Source of the DNA: Acidimicrobiia bacterium | GTDB taxonomy: Bacteria > Actinomycetota > Acidimicrobiia > Acidimicrobiales > Ilumatobacteraceae | Direction: 5' to 3' | Assembly (NCBI GenBank): GCA_030425785.1 | Contig: JAUHYJ010000092.1 | Span: 1 to 9,734 of the forward strand | DNA: 9,734 nt | Shown here: piece by piece, positions 1 through 6,296 of the stretch | Position numbering within the stretch: position 1 is the first letter of the stretch | Layout of the letters: each line of letters starts with the position of its first letter | Program-made: the position numbers and the translations under genes | The notes under the pieces: generated by a model | What the model was told of the DNA's origin: nothing | The model's input: the letters and a program-made list of their open reading frames with translations, nothing else | Databases searched by the model: none

Positions 1-1572
1 GGTCCCGTCGGTGATCACGCCGACCGAGAAGAACTCGGTCGCCGTCGAGAAGCGCTCCTCGATCGTCAGGGTCCCCGAGCCGATGCCGGCGATCTCGCCG
101 GTGAACTCGACGGTGTCGGCGCCCGACCCCCATGATCCGTCCTCGTCGGGCGTGCGGATGCCGGTGCCGACGCCGGTGCCCACGGCATCGCCGTCGAAGT
201 CGGTCGTGGACGCGACGTCGACGGTGGTGCTGTCGGGGCGAGGTGTCTCCGTGTAGCCGCTGTCGTTCCATGTGCCGCTCGCCGTGACCGACGTGTAGGA
301 GGTCCCGGGTGCAAACTCCGAGAAGCCGTCCCACGCACGTCCCTGGTCGGTGCTGAACGACCGGCCGATGCCGGTGTAGCCGGCCATGTCGCCGGTTGCG
401 CCGATGAGGAACGACCGGTTGTCGATCACCGGACCGGTCGTCCAGTACGAGAGCCACTCGACGGTGCCGCTGCCGATGCCCTCGATCGTGGCCGGCCCGC
501 CGTGCACGCCGATGCCGAACGCCGGATCGGTGCCGTCGACCACTTCGTGGCCGAACCCGGTGGTGGTCAACCCGCTCGTGGGGTCGGTGAGCGTGGATGT
601 GTAGGTGTACGTCCGACGCTCCGTCCCGTCGTCGAACTCGACGAACTCGTTCGCGCCGGTCTGGCCGGCACTGCGGATCAGCCGGCCGTCGGCCGTCCGG
701 ATGGCGCTGGCGTCGACGGCCCCGGTGGGCGGCAGCGTCAGTTCGAGCGTGTAGTCGCCGAACGTCTCGACCGCTTCGGTGTCGGGATTGTCGGTACCGT
801 CGGGGGCGCTGTAGGCGAAGGTCCCGGTCGCGCCGAGGAACGACCCCGTGCCGGCGGTCACGACCCCGGTGTTCTCGGCCGCGCCGCTGTACTGCGACGC
901 CCATTGCTCCTCGATCACGAGGGTTCCGCTCCCGATGCCATCGATGTCGACGCTGGCGAGCAACTCGTGGCGACCGTCGAGCCCGTCCTCCGCAGCGTTC
1001 GTGACGTAGGTGCCGTTGACGGCCCCCACGCCGACCATGTCGCCGGTCAACACGTCGTCGCCGGAGAACGTCCCGACGCCGTCCTCGTCGGGCGGCGCGA
1101 ACTCGAGCACCCCGCTCAACCGGCCGGACAGGCTGAAGCTTCGCGGCGCCGTCGAGTCGGTGGCGCTGACGTCTGCGTCGACGGTGTCGGGTTCGGCGTC
1201 GGGTTCGGCGTCGGGCGCCCCCTGTTCGGGGACCTCCTCGACGTCGTCCGGGGTGACCAGGTCGTCGCCGTCGTCGTCGGGTGGCGACTGCACCGTCGGG
1301 ACCGGGTCGGATGGGATCTGTTCGTCGTCGCCGCCGGTCCCGAACGTGACGATGGCGCCGATGGTGAGGGCGATGACCGCCGCCGCGGCTGCGACGAGGG
1401 GCCACCGGCGGGTGGGCATGGTGTTGTCGGTGAGCATGATGATCTCCGTGTCCTGAACTCGTGCCGGTTCGGCGATCCGCGTGTGGATCGCTTCCCAGGC
1501 GTCGGATGACGGAGTTGCTCGGTCGGCGATCACCTGCAGGTCGCGGCGAAGGGTGTCTTCGAAGCGCGTCAT
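1..1572 (-). CDS. Membrane-anchored sensor / putative anti-sigma protein with repeated AOC-like modules (partial, C-terminus off window)
   Basis: I translated this frame by hand: it is open for 524 codons from ATG 1572 to the window edge, so the C-terminus is missing. Residues 1-55 are a cytoplasmic, charged segment. Residues 57-77 form one hydrophobic helix (WPLVAAAAAVIALTIGAIV), followed by an Asp/Glu/Pro-rich linker (about 80-142). The outer part repeats a module: 'GIGSGTL' plus acidic residues, then 'GTGSFLGATGTF' (241-252). Second and third copies lie at 365-394 ('GIGSGTVEW', 'FLIGATG') and 496-506 ('GIGSGTLTIEE'). The G-x-F-x-GATG motif resembles allene-oxide-cyclase/dirigent-type beta barrels. 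The ATG overlaps the sigma gene stop (ATGA), so translation is coupled. Position after an ECF sigma gene suggests an anti-sigma or sensor role, but the N-terminus lacks the HxxxCxxC zinc motif of classical ZAS anti-sigmas. Membrane topology is well supported; function is inferred. Confidence 0.8.
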   Translation of the reverse strand, partial: MTRFEDTLRRDLQVIADRATPSSDAWEAIHTRIAEPARVQDTEIIMLTDNTMPTRRWPLVAAAAAVIALTIGAIVTFGTGGDDEQIPSDPVPTVQSPPDDDGDDLVTPDDVEEVPEQGAPDAEPDAEPDTVDADVSATDSTAPRSFSLSGRLSGVLEFAPPDEDGVGTFSGDDVLTGDMVGVGAVNGTYVTNAAEDGLDGRHELLASVDIDGIGSGTLVIEEQWASQYSGAAENTGVVTAGTGSFLGATGTFAYSAPDGTDNPDTEAVETFGDYTLELTLPPTGAVDASAIRTADGRLIRSAGQTGANEFVEFDDGTERRTYTYTSTLTDPTSGLTTTGFGHEVVDGTDPAFGIGVHGGPATIEGIGSGTVEWLSYWTTGPVIDNRSFLIGATGDMAGYTGIGRSFSTDQGRAWDGFSEFAPGTSYTSVTASGTWNDSGYTETPRPDSTTVDVASTTDFDGDAVGTGVGTGIRTPDEDGSWGSGADTVEFTGEIAGIGSGTLTIEERFSTATEFFSVGVITDGT

Positions 1573-2069
1573 GGTGTGAGCTCCTTGCGCATCGCGCCCA
1601 TCGCGCGTCGCAGGTGCGAGCGGACGGTCGCGGCGGGCTGGTCGGTGATCTTCGCGATCTCTGAGGCCCGGTACCCGCAGTAGTACTTCAGTACCACCGG
1701 GATGCGTTGATGTTCGGGAAGGGAGTGCAACACGTCCCAGAGCGACTCGGCCTCGGGTGTGAGGTCGTGTGGTCGCTCCGGGACGTGCTGCTGCATCAGC
1801 CGACGCCGCCTCAGGAGCGAGCGACACCTGCTCACCACGATGGTGCGCAGGTAGCCGCCCGGTTCACGAATTGTTGTCCCAGGTTCGTCGAGCCGGCGCG
1901 AGATCTCCACGAACGAGTCCTGGACGACCTCTTCGGCCTCAGCGTTGTTCCCGATGAGCGTGAATGCGAGCCGCACCATGCCGACGTACTCGGCGCGGTA
2001 CAGCTGCTCGATCGTGGCGGTGGGCCCCATGCGGACCGCCACGGTCTCGGTGTTGCGCATTCCCTCCAT
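1569..2069 (-). CDS. ECF-type RNA polymerase sigma factor
   Basis: This encodes a compact sigma-70 family factor of the extracytoplasmic-function group (about 166 residues from this start). Region 2 spans about residues 22-92, with 'LAFTLIGNNAEAEEVVQDSF' as the core -10 recognition and core-binding helix and 'GGYLRTIVVSRCRSLLRRRR' after it. Region 4 spans about 112-162, with 'LPEHQRIPVVLKYYCGYRAS' followed by the helix-turn-helix 'EIAKITDQPAATVRSHLRRA'. No region 1 or 3 is present, as expected for ECF factors. The frame stays open to an ATG at 2117, but the codons before 2069 (AGA, TCT, CCT, TTT) are unlike the G/C-ending codons of the gene, so I chose ATG 2069. ATG 2060 and ATG 2030 are alternatives, and none has a well-spaced Shine-Dalgarno. 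The stop overlaps the start of the membrane protein gene, its likely regulatory partner. Confidence 0.9.
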   Translation of the reverse strand: MEGMRNTETVAVRMGPTATIEQLYRAEYVGMVRLAFTLIGNNAEAEEVVQDSFVEISRRLDEPGTTIREPGGYLRTIVVSRCRSLLRRRRLMQQHVPERPHDLTPEAESLWDVLHSLPEHQRIPVVLKYYCGYRASEIAKITDQPAATVRSHLRRAMGAMRKELTP

Positions 2070-2159
2070 CACTTCGTACGGCGCACGACGCCGGGGAAAC
2101 GTTGCAGGAGATCTCATCTTCGCCCACCACCCACGGGTGGCCCGAGCGAGTCTCGCGCG

Positions 2160-2729
2160 TCAGCGGACGGCAGCGAGACGGATGCCGAGCGACTCGGCGA
2201 CCGCCGCGACGTCGTCGTCGGGCGACGCCATCCGCAGCAGCGGCAGGCCGGTGAACACCGGCGTCAGGAGGTCGCGCACGGCGTCCTCGTAGGCACGGCG
2301 GGCGCGGCGGCCGCCGACGAAGTCGAAGTCGGGGCTCCAGCGGCGCGAGAACGCGGCCGCGGCGCGCTGGCGCCAGGCCTCGATCAGCTGGCGGTATGCG
2401 TCGAGGCTGAAGCCGAGCGCCGACGTGGTGGGGTAATGGTCGAGGCTGACGAGCCGGTCGCTCGTGAGGTGACCGACGTCGTCGACGGTCACGTGCTGGT
2501 GGCCGACCGCCATGCTCGGACGCAGTGGGGTGTCGGGCAGGTGCGACAGCGCCCGGCGATCGCCGCCGAGCGCTGCATGGACCTCGTCGAGTGCGTCGAT
2601 CACCGCATCGGGCGCCTCGCGCCGCACGAGCGGGTTCAGATGGCCGCGCGCGGTGAGCCACGCACTGCTCGACGCCGGTCGCGCCGCGAGACCTCGGCGA
2701 TGCAGTTCTGCGGTGAGCGCGGCGTCCAT
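2160..2729 (-). CDS. Hypothetical protein, 189 residues
   Basis: I do not recognise this family. The ATG at 2729 is preceded on the coding strand by AAGAGGGG, a plausible ribosome binding site, and codon third positions are G/C-rich, so the frame looks real. The protein is soluble, with no signal peptide or membrane helix. It is Arg/Ala/Asp-rich. Residues 1-60 look mostly helical (for example 'DAVIDALDEVHAALGG'). A His/Asp-containing middle (about 76-100: 'VGHQHVTVDDVGHLTSDRLV') is followed by a helical region with 'LIEAWRQRAAAAFSRRW' and 'RRARRAYEDAVRDLL'. It lies 70 bp downstream of the LigD-type polymerase gene on the same strand, so cotranscription is possible but not shown. It ends about 90 bp before the sigma factor start. 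Confidence 0.65.
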   Translation of the reverse strand: MDAALTAELHRRGLAARPASSSAWLTARGHLNPLVRREAPDAVIDALDEVHAALGGDRRALSHLPDTPLRPSMAVGHQHVTVDDVGHLTSDRLVSLDHYPTTSALGFSLDAYRQLIEAWRQRAAAAFSRRWSPDFDFVGGRRARRAYEDAVRDLLTPVFTGLPLLRMASPDDDVAAVAESLGIRLAAVR

Positions 2730-2799
2730 GCCCCTCTTTCGGCGTGCCGTGCCCCGAACTTGACGCTCCCGGCCCCGCCCGACGAGACGGTGGGGGTGT

Positions 2800-3825
2800 T
2801 CAGTCGGGTGCGCGGGCGCGGCTCGGCTGCACCCGAGGGGCTTCGTTCGGCATCTTCGGGTAGACGGGCGGCCACGGTGCGTCGGGGATCCCGTCCGCGA
2901 TCTGCTCGGCGAACCGTTCGACGAAGGGCGCGATGTCCTGGGGATGATCGTTCATGTCGGCCCACGGGTCGCCGCGCTCGGCCAGCCGGTCGGGCACCGT
3001 CCGGATCGTGAGCTCGTCGGGCGAGACCGACATCAGCTCGTCCCACTCGATCGGCGTCGACACCTGGGCGCCGACCCGTGGTCGCACACCCCACGCGCCG
3101 AACACGTTCTTGTGCGGCGCGTTCTGGTTGAAGTCGACGAAGACCTTGCCGTCCCGCAGCTCCTTCCACCACTCGGCCGTGAACACCTCGGGGTGGTCGG
3201 TGGCGAGGTCGCGGGCGATCACCACGGATGCGCCGCGCACGGCGAAGCTGTCGTAGCCGTCGACGACGCGCACGTAGATGTGCATCCCCTTGCTGCCGGT
3301 CGTCTTCACGTACGACCGGATGCCGCGTTCGGCGAAGTACAGCCGCACGAGCATGGCGGCCTCGCGGATGTCGTCGAAGGTCTGACCGGGCGAGGGGTCG
3401 AGGTCGATGCGCAGCTCGTCGGACCACTGCGGCTTGTCGGCGGTGTACTGCCACACGTGGAGACCGAGCACGCCCATGTTCGCGGCCCACAGCACGTGGG
3501 CCAGATCGGCGATGACCAGCGCGCGCGACGGCGTGCCGTTGATGGTCTGGACGGTGGTGGTCGTCAGCCAGTCGGGGGCCGACTCGGGGATCCGCTTCTG
3601 GAAGAAGCTCTTCCCGCCGACGCCGTTGGGGTAGCGCTCGAGCAGGACGGGCCGGTTGCGGATCCAGCGCATCAGCGGATCGCCGACCGCCAGGTAGTAG
3701 CTCGCCAGGTCGAGCTTGGTGAGCCCCAGCTTCGGGAACAGCACCTTGTCCGGGTTGGTGATCGAGACGGGTCGCCCCTCGGCGACCAGCTCGACCGGTG
3801 CGCCGTGCTCGTCCCGCTTCGCCAT
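2800..3825 (-). CDS. LigD-type polymerase domain protein (stand-alone archaeo-eukaryotic primase/PolDom)
   Basis: This 341-residue protein is a stand-alone version of the polymerase domain of bacterial ligase D, the repair enzyme of Ku-dependent non-homologous end joining. Such domains add ribo- or deoxynucleotides at DNA ends and gaps. The N-terminus 'ITNPDKVLFPKLGLTKLDL' (22-40) is the conserved segment that in known PolDoms contacts the 5'-phosphate. The metal-binding DxD is D141/D143 in 'RIDLDPSPG'. 'TTGSKGMHIYV' (175-185) matches the nucleotide-binding S-x-K-G-x-H motif with H182. The third catalytic Asp is D231 in 'VFVDFNQN', followed by 'GAQVSTPIEWDEL'. No ligase or nuclease domain is fused and no Ku gene is in view, so it resembles the separate PolDom proteins of mycobacteria. 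The frame continues far upstream, but that part is antisense to the aminotransferase. I chose ATG 3825 because conserved sequence starts soon after it and TACGCT lies six bases before it. Confidence 0.93.
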   Translation of the reverse strand: MAKRDEHGAPVELVAEGRPVSITNPDKVLFPKLGLTKLDLASYYLAVGDPLMRWIRNRPVLLERYPNGVGGKSFFQKRIPESAPDWLTTTTVQTINGTPSRALVIADLAHVLWAANMGVLGLHVWQYTADKPQWSDELRIDLDPSPGQTFDDIREAAMLVRLYFAERGIRSYVKTTGSKGMHIYVRVVDGYDSFAVRGASVVIARDLATDHPEVFTAEWWKELRDGKVFVDFNQNAPHKNVFGAWGVRPRVGAQVSTPIEWDELMSVSPDELTIRTVPDRLAERGDPWADMNDHPQDIAPFVERFAEQIADGIPDAPWPPVYPKMPNEAPRVQPSRARAPD

Positions 3826-3831
3826 GGGTGC

Positions 3832-3837
3832 AGCGTA
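3832..3837 (-). promoter_or_regulatory. Candidate -10 box of a leaderless promoter (PolDom gene)
   Basis: On the minus strand TACGCT fits the actinobacterial -10 pattern TANNNT and is followed by exactly six bases and then the ATG at 3825. That spacing puts the transcription start at or next to the A of the start codon, and no Shine-Dalgarno is visible. No clear -35 hexamer is seen. The same TACGCT-N6-ATG arrangement occurs before the LysE-type gene. Confidence 0.45.
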
Positions 3838-3900
3838 CGCGTGCAGTGGACCGCGCCGCCGACGCGCCCGCGGCCCGGTGCGGCGTGAGAGCATGCGGGC

Positions 3901-5292
3901 ATGACCCTCGACGACCACCGAAGCGCGGCAGCACGTCTGATCGACCTCGATCGCCGCCACCAGATCCATCCGTACGTCGAGTTCGACCGTCTCCCCGTCG
4001 AGGACAACCTGCCGATCGTCGCCGGGTCTGGTGCCCGACTCGTCGACGCCCATGGCCGCACCTACATCGATGCCGTCGGGGGCATGTGGTGCACCCAGGT
4101 CGGTCTCGGCCGCGACGAGATGGCCGATGCGATCGCCGACCAGGTGCGACGGCTGGCCTACGCGAACCCGTTCGCCGACATGACGAACGAACCGTCGACG
4201 CTGCTCGCCGCGAAGCTCGCCGAGCTGGCACCGGGCGACCTGAACCACGTGCTGTTCACCACTGGTGGCTCGACCGCCGTCGACGCCGCGTACCGGCTCG
4301 TGCAGTTCTACCAGCACGTTCGCGGCACGCCCGAGAAGCGTCACGTGATCAGCCGCGTCGACGCGTACCACGGCTCGACGTTCGCCACGATCTCGATCGG
4401 GGGCAAGCCCGACGACCGGGTCGAATACTTCGACTACCTCACCGACACCGTCCATCACCTGTCGTCGCCGAACTTCTACCGGTTCGGTGACGGCCGCTCC
4501 GAGCAGGAGTTCGCCGACGCACTCGTGGCCGAGTTCGACGCGAAGGTGGCCGAGCTCGGCGCCGACCGCGTCGGTGCGTTCTTCGCCGAGCCGATCATGG
4601 GCTCGGGCGGCGTGATCATGCCGCCGGCCGATTACCTGCGGCGAATCTGGGAACGCTGCCGCGAGCTCGACATCGTGTACGTCAGCGACGAGGTCGTCAC
4701 CGGGTTCGGTCGACTGGGGGAGTGGTTCGCATCCGAGTCGATCTTCGGCATCACGCCCGACATCATCACGACCGCCAAGGGTCTGACGTCGGGCTACCTG
4801 CCGCTCGGCGCCGCCATCGTCAGCGACCGTCTCTTCGACGTGATCGCCGAGCCGGGCCACGAGCGCTACCTGTCGCTCGGCTACACGTACTCGGGCCACC
4901 CGGTCTCGTGTGCGGCGGCGTTGAAGAACATCGAGATCATCGAACGCGAGGGCCTGCTCGAACGGGTCCGCGAGATCGGGCCGTACTTCATCGAGCAGCT
5001 CCGGACCCTGGCCGACCTGCCGATGGTCGGCGAGGTCCGCGGATCGCACCTGATGGCGTGTGTCGTCTTCGTCCGGGATCAGGCGACCAAGGCCCTCTAC
5101 GACGAGTCGTTCGACGTCGGCCATCGCGTGGCGAACGCGTGCGAGCCGAAGGGCGTGCTCGTCCGACCGATGGTGCACCTCAACGTCATGTCGCCCCCGC
5201 TCGTGATCACTCGCGACGAGATCGATCAGGTCGTCGCCGCCCTGCGTGAGGCGATCATCGAGGTCCGCGCCGACCTGGACGCGCTCACCTGA
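3901..5292 (+). CDS. Class III PLP-dependent aminotransferase (omega-amino acid/diamine:pyruvate type)
   Basis: The 463-residue product has the usual length and all hallmarks of class III (subgroup II, fold type I) aminotransferases, which move an amino group from an omega-amino acid, amine or diamine to pyruvate or another keto acid using pyridoxal phosphate. Visible motifs are 'TTGGSTAVDAA' (120-130, cofactor phosphate binding), 'YHGST' (156-160), 'EPIMGSGGVIMPP' (230-242), 'SDEVVTGFGRLG' (262-273, with D263 facing the pyridine nitrogen) and 'TTAKGLTSGYLPLGA' (290-304) with the Schiff-base lysine K293. The C-terminal 'KGVLVRPMVHLNVMSPPLVI' is the normal small-domain end. Overall it resembles beta-alanine or putrescine:pyruvate transaminases, but substrate cannot be fixed from sequence. 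It is divergent from the PolDom gene across 75 bp and converges on the LysE-type gene. The start is the ATG at 3901 with only a weak GAGAG upstream. Confidence 0.95.
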   Translation: MTLDDHRSAAARLIDLDRRHQIHPYVEFDRLPVEDNLPIVAGSGARLVDAHGRTYIDAVGGMWCTQVGLGRDEMADAIADQVRRLAYANPFADMTNEPSTLLAAKLAELAPGDLNHVLFTTGGSTAVDAAYRLVQFYQHVRGTPEKRHVISRVDAYHGSTFATISIGGKPDDRVEYFDYLTDTVHHLSSPNFYRFGDGRSEQEFADALVAEFDAKVAELGADRVGAFFAEPIMGSGGVIMPPADYLRRIWERCRELDIVYVSDEVVTGFGRLGEWFASESIFGITPDIITTAKGLTSGYLPLGAAIVSDRLFDVIAEPGHERYLSLGYTYSGHPVSCAAALKNIEIIEREGLLERVREIGPYFIEQLRTLADLPMVGEVRGSHLMACVVFVRDQATKALYDESFDVGHRVANACEPKGVLVRPMVHLNVMSPPLVITRDEIDQVVAALREAIIEVRADLDALT

Positions 5293-5295
5293 TCG

Positions 5296-5928
5296 TCACA
5301 CCGCCCGTCGGGTGGCGCGGGCCGCGACCACCCCGAGCCCGACGAACAGCGAGCCCGACACCCATCGCCGTACGAACGCCTGGGCGCGACCGCGCACGAG
5401 CAGGTGCCGCACCGTGCTCGCCAGTGCCGCCCACGTGCCGTCCATCACGCAGCCGAGCAGGGTGAACACGGTGCCGAGGACGAGCGCCTGTGACCACGCC
5501 GGGCCGCGGTCGGGTTCGATGAACTGGGGGAGGAACGACAGGAAGAACAGCGCGACCTTCGGGTTGAGCGTGTTCACGATCACGCCCTGTCGGAACGCGC
5601 GCCGGCGGTCGATCGACGGCGCTGCGAGCGACAGGTCGTCCGGGCGGTGGGCCAGCGTGCGGATGCCGATGCCGACGAGGTAGGCCGCGCCGAGCCACTT
5701 GACGACCGTGAACGCGGTCGCCGACGTCGCCAGCACGGCCGACAGCCCGGCGGCCGCAGCCACGACGTGGACGAAGTTGCCGAGCTCGAGCCCGGCCACC
5801 GACGCGAACGCCGTCGCTCGGCCGTCAGCGATGCTCCGGTTGACGATGTACGCGACGGCGGGCCCCGGAATGCAGAACAGGACGAACGAGGCGGCGAAGA
5901 ACGCGAGCAGCGCGTCGGAGCTGGGCAT
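5296..5928 (-). CDS. LysE/RhtB family amino-acid exporter
   Basis: This 210-residue integral membrane protein has the size and layout of the LysE/RhtB superfamily, which export amino acids or related small molecules across the cytoplasmic membrane. It starts with helix 1 'LLAFFAASFVLFCIPGPAVAYIV' containing the conserved P-G-P (21-23). Helices follow at about 40-68 and 73-92. The central hydrophilic loop (93-115) leads to the conserved 'VNTLNPKVALFFLSFLPQF' (118-136), with C-terminal helices at about 148-170 and 189-204. The substrate is not predictable. The stop is 3 bp from the stop of the convergent aminotransferase gene, so the two transcripts probably overlap and no separate terminator fits. 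The ATG at 5928 has no Shine-Dalgarno but is preceded by TACGCT-N6. Its upstream region is the tandem repeat array. Confidence 0.92.
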   Translation of the reverse strand: MPSSDALLAFFAASFVLFCIPGPAVAYIVNRSIADGRATAFASVAGLELGNFVHVVAAAAGLSAVLATSATAFTVVKWLGAAYLVGIGIRTLAHRPDDLSLAAPSIDRRRAFRQGVIVNTLNPKVALFFLSFLPQFIEPDRGPAWSQALVLGTVFTLLGCVMDGTWAALASTVRHLLVRGRAQAFVRRWVSGSLFVGLGVVAARATRRAV

Positions 5929-5934
5929 GTGCGG

Positions 5935-5940
5935 AGCGTA
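5935..5940 (-). promoter_or_regulatory. Candidate -10 box of a leaderless promoter (LysE-type gene)
   Basis: TACGCT on the minus strand is followed by six bases and the ATG at 5928, the same spacing and hexamer as before the PolDom gene. No ribosome binding site is visible, which fits leaderless translation. The -35 region would fall inside the first unit of the tandem repeat array and shows no consensus. Confidence 0.45.
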
Positions 5941-6145
5941 TGGAGGCCGTGTCCCGTCGGCCGCGCCGGTTTCGGCGTTGGCGTCGCGCCGCCGTGTCCG
6001 GTCGGCCGCGTCGGTGTCGGGGTGTGTCGCCGTGTCCGGTCGGCCGCGTCGGTGTCGGGGTTGGTGTCGGGGTTGGTGTCGCGCCGCGGTGTCCGGTCGG
6101 CCGCGTCGGTGTCAGGGTTGGTGTCGGGGTTGGTGTCGCGCTGCG

Positions 6146-6206
6146 GTGTCCGGTCGGCCGCGTCGGTGTCGGGGCTAGCGTCGGGCCGCCGTGTCCCGTC
6201 CAGCAC
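6146..6206 (+). repeat. 61-bp exact direct repeat, copy 1
   Basis: Positions 6146-6206 are identical, base for base, to 6236-6296 at an offset of 90 bp. Both flanks differ (6145 G versus 6235 C; 6207 G versus 6297 T). The copy contains a TAGCGT box (6176-6181) and a GTGTCCCGTCCAGCAC start-like segment. Confidence 0.95.
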
Positions 6207-6235
6207 GTCGGTGTCGGGGTTGGTGTCGTGTCGCC

Positions 6236-6296
6236 GTGTCCGGTCGGCCGCGTCGGTGTCGGGGCTAGCGTCGGGCCGCCGTGTCCCGTCCAGCAC
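6236..6296 (+). repeat. 61-bp exact direct repeat, copy 2 (contains the MFS gene start)
   Basis: This is the second copy of the 61-bp repeat. Its last 16 bases (6281-6296) encode the first five codons of the MFS transporter, and its TAGCGT (6266-6271) lies nine bases before that GTG start. Confidence 0.95.
6266..6271 (+). promoter_or_regulatory. Possible -10 box of the MFS gene, inside the repeat
   Basis: TAGCGT fits TANNNT and lies nine bases before the GTG at 6281; an identical box at 6176-6181 precedes the start-like GTG at 6191. The spacing would give a leader of a few bases at most, agreeing with the lack of a Shine-Dalgarno. The same TAG is the in-frame stop that prevents any earlier start for the MFS gene. 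This is suggestive only. Confidence 0.25.

Larger units (their letters stand above)
5949..6296 (+). repeat. GC-rich tandem repeat (minisatellite), eight units of 38-57 bp
   Basis: Units each begin with GTGTCC at 5949, 5994, 6032, 6089, 6146, 6191, 6236 and 6281, giving spacings of 45, 38, 57, 57, 45, 45 and 45 bp; the last unit is partial. A unit runs GTGTCC, then usually GGTCGGCCGCGTCGGTGTCGGGG, then a variable tail. The 57-bp units (6032-6145) carry an additional 12-bp internal copy of the TTGGTGTCGGGG type. The units at 6146 and 6236 carry CTAGCGTCGGGCC, and those at 6191 and 6281 have the variant CCCGTCCAGCAC. The array fills the divergent region between the LysE-type and MFS genes, and its final unit holds the MFS start codon. 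Units from 6032 on are all multiples of 3. I see no gene in it; the region may be regulatory or simply an expanded repeat. Confidence 0.93.

Noticed and set aside
502..1509. Plus-strand 335-codon open frame and others between 1 and 1570
   Set aside because: They are antisense to the membrane protein, whose frame runs from an ATGA overlap with the sigma gene, has a membrane helix and has repeated modules; the plus-strand translation is low-complexity without domains.
2730..2799. Possible hairpin terminator between the PolDom gene and the 189-residue gene
   Set aside because: A CCCC...GGGG pairing exists on the minus strand but has mismatches and no T-run; not strong enough to call.
1707..3011. 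Plus-strand 434-codon open frame
   Set aside because: It crosses antisense over the sigma factor, the 189-residue protein gene and the PolDom gene, and shows no recognisable domain.
3826..5178. Long minus-strand open frame extending the PolDom gene upstream across the aminotransferase
   Set aside because: It is antisense to a clear class III aminotransferase with all catalytic motifs; open antisense frames are common in GC-rich DNA, and PolDom homology begins right after ATG 3825.
5949..6296. CRISPR array
   Set aside because: The units are contiguous tandem repeats without unique spacers and with variable length; no cas genes are nearby.
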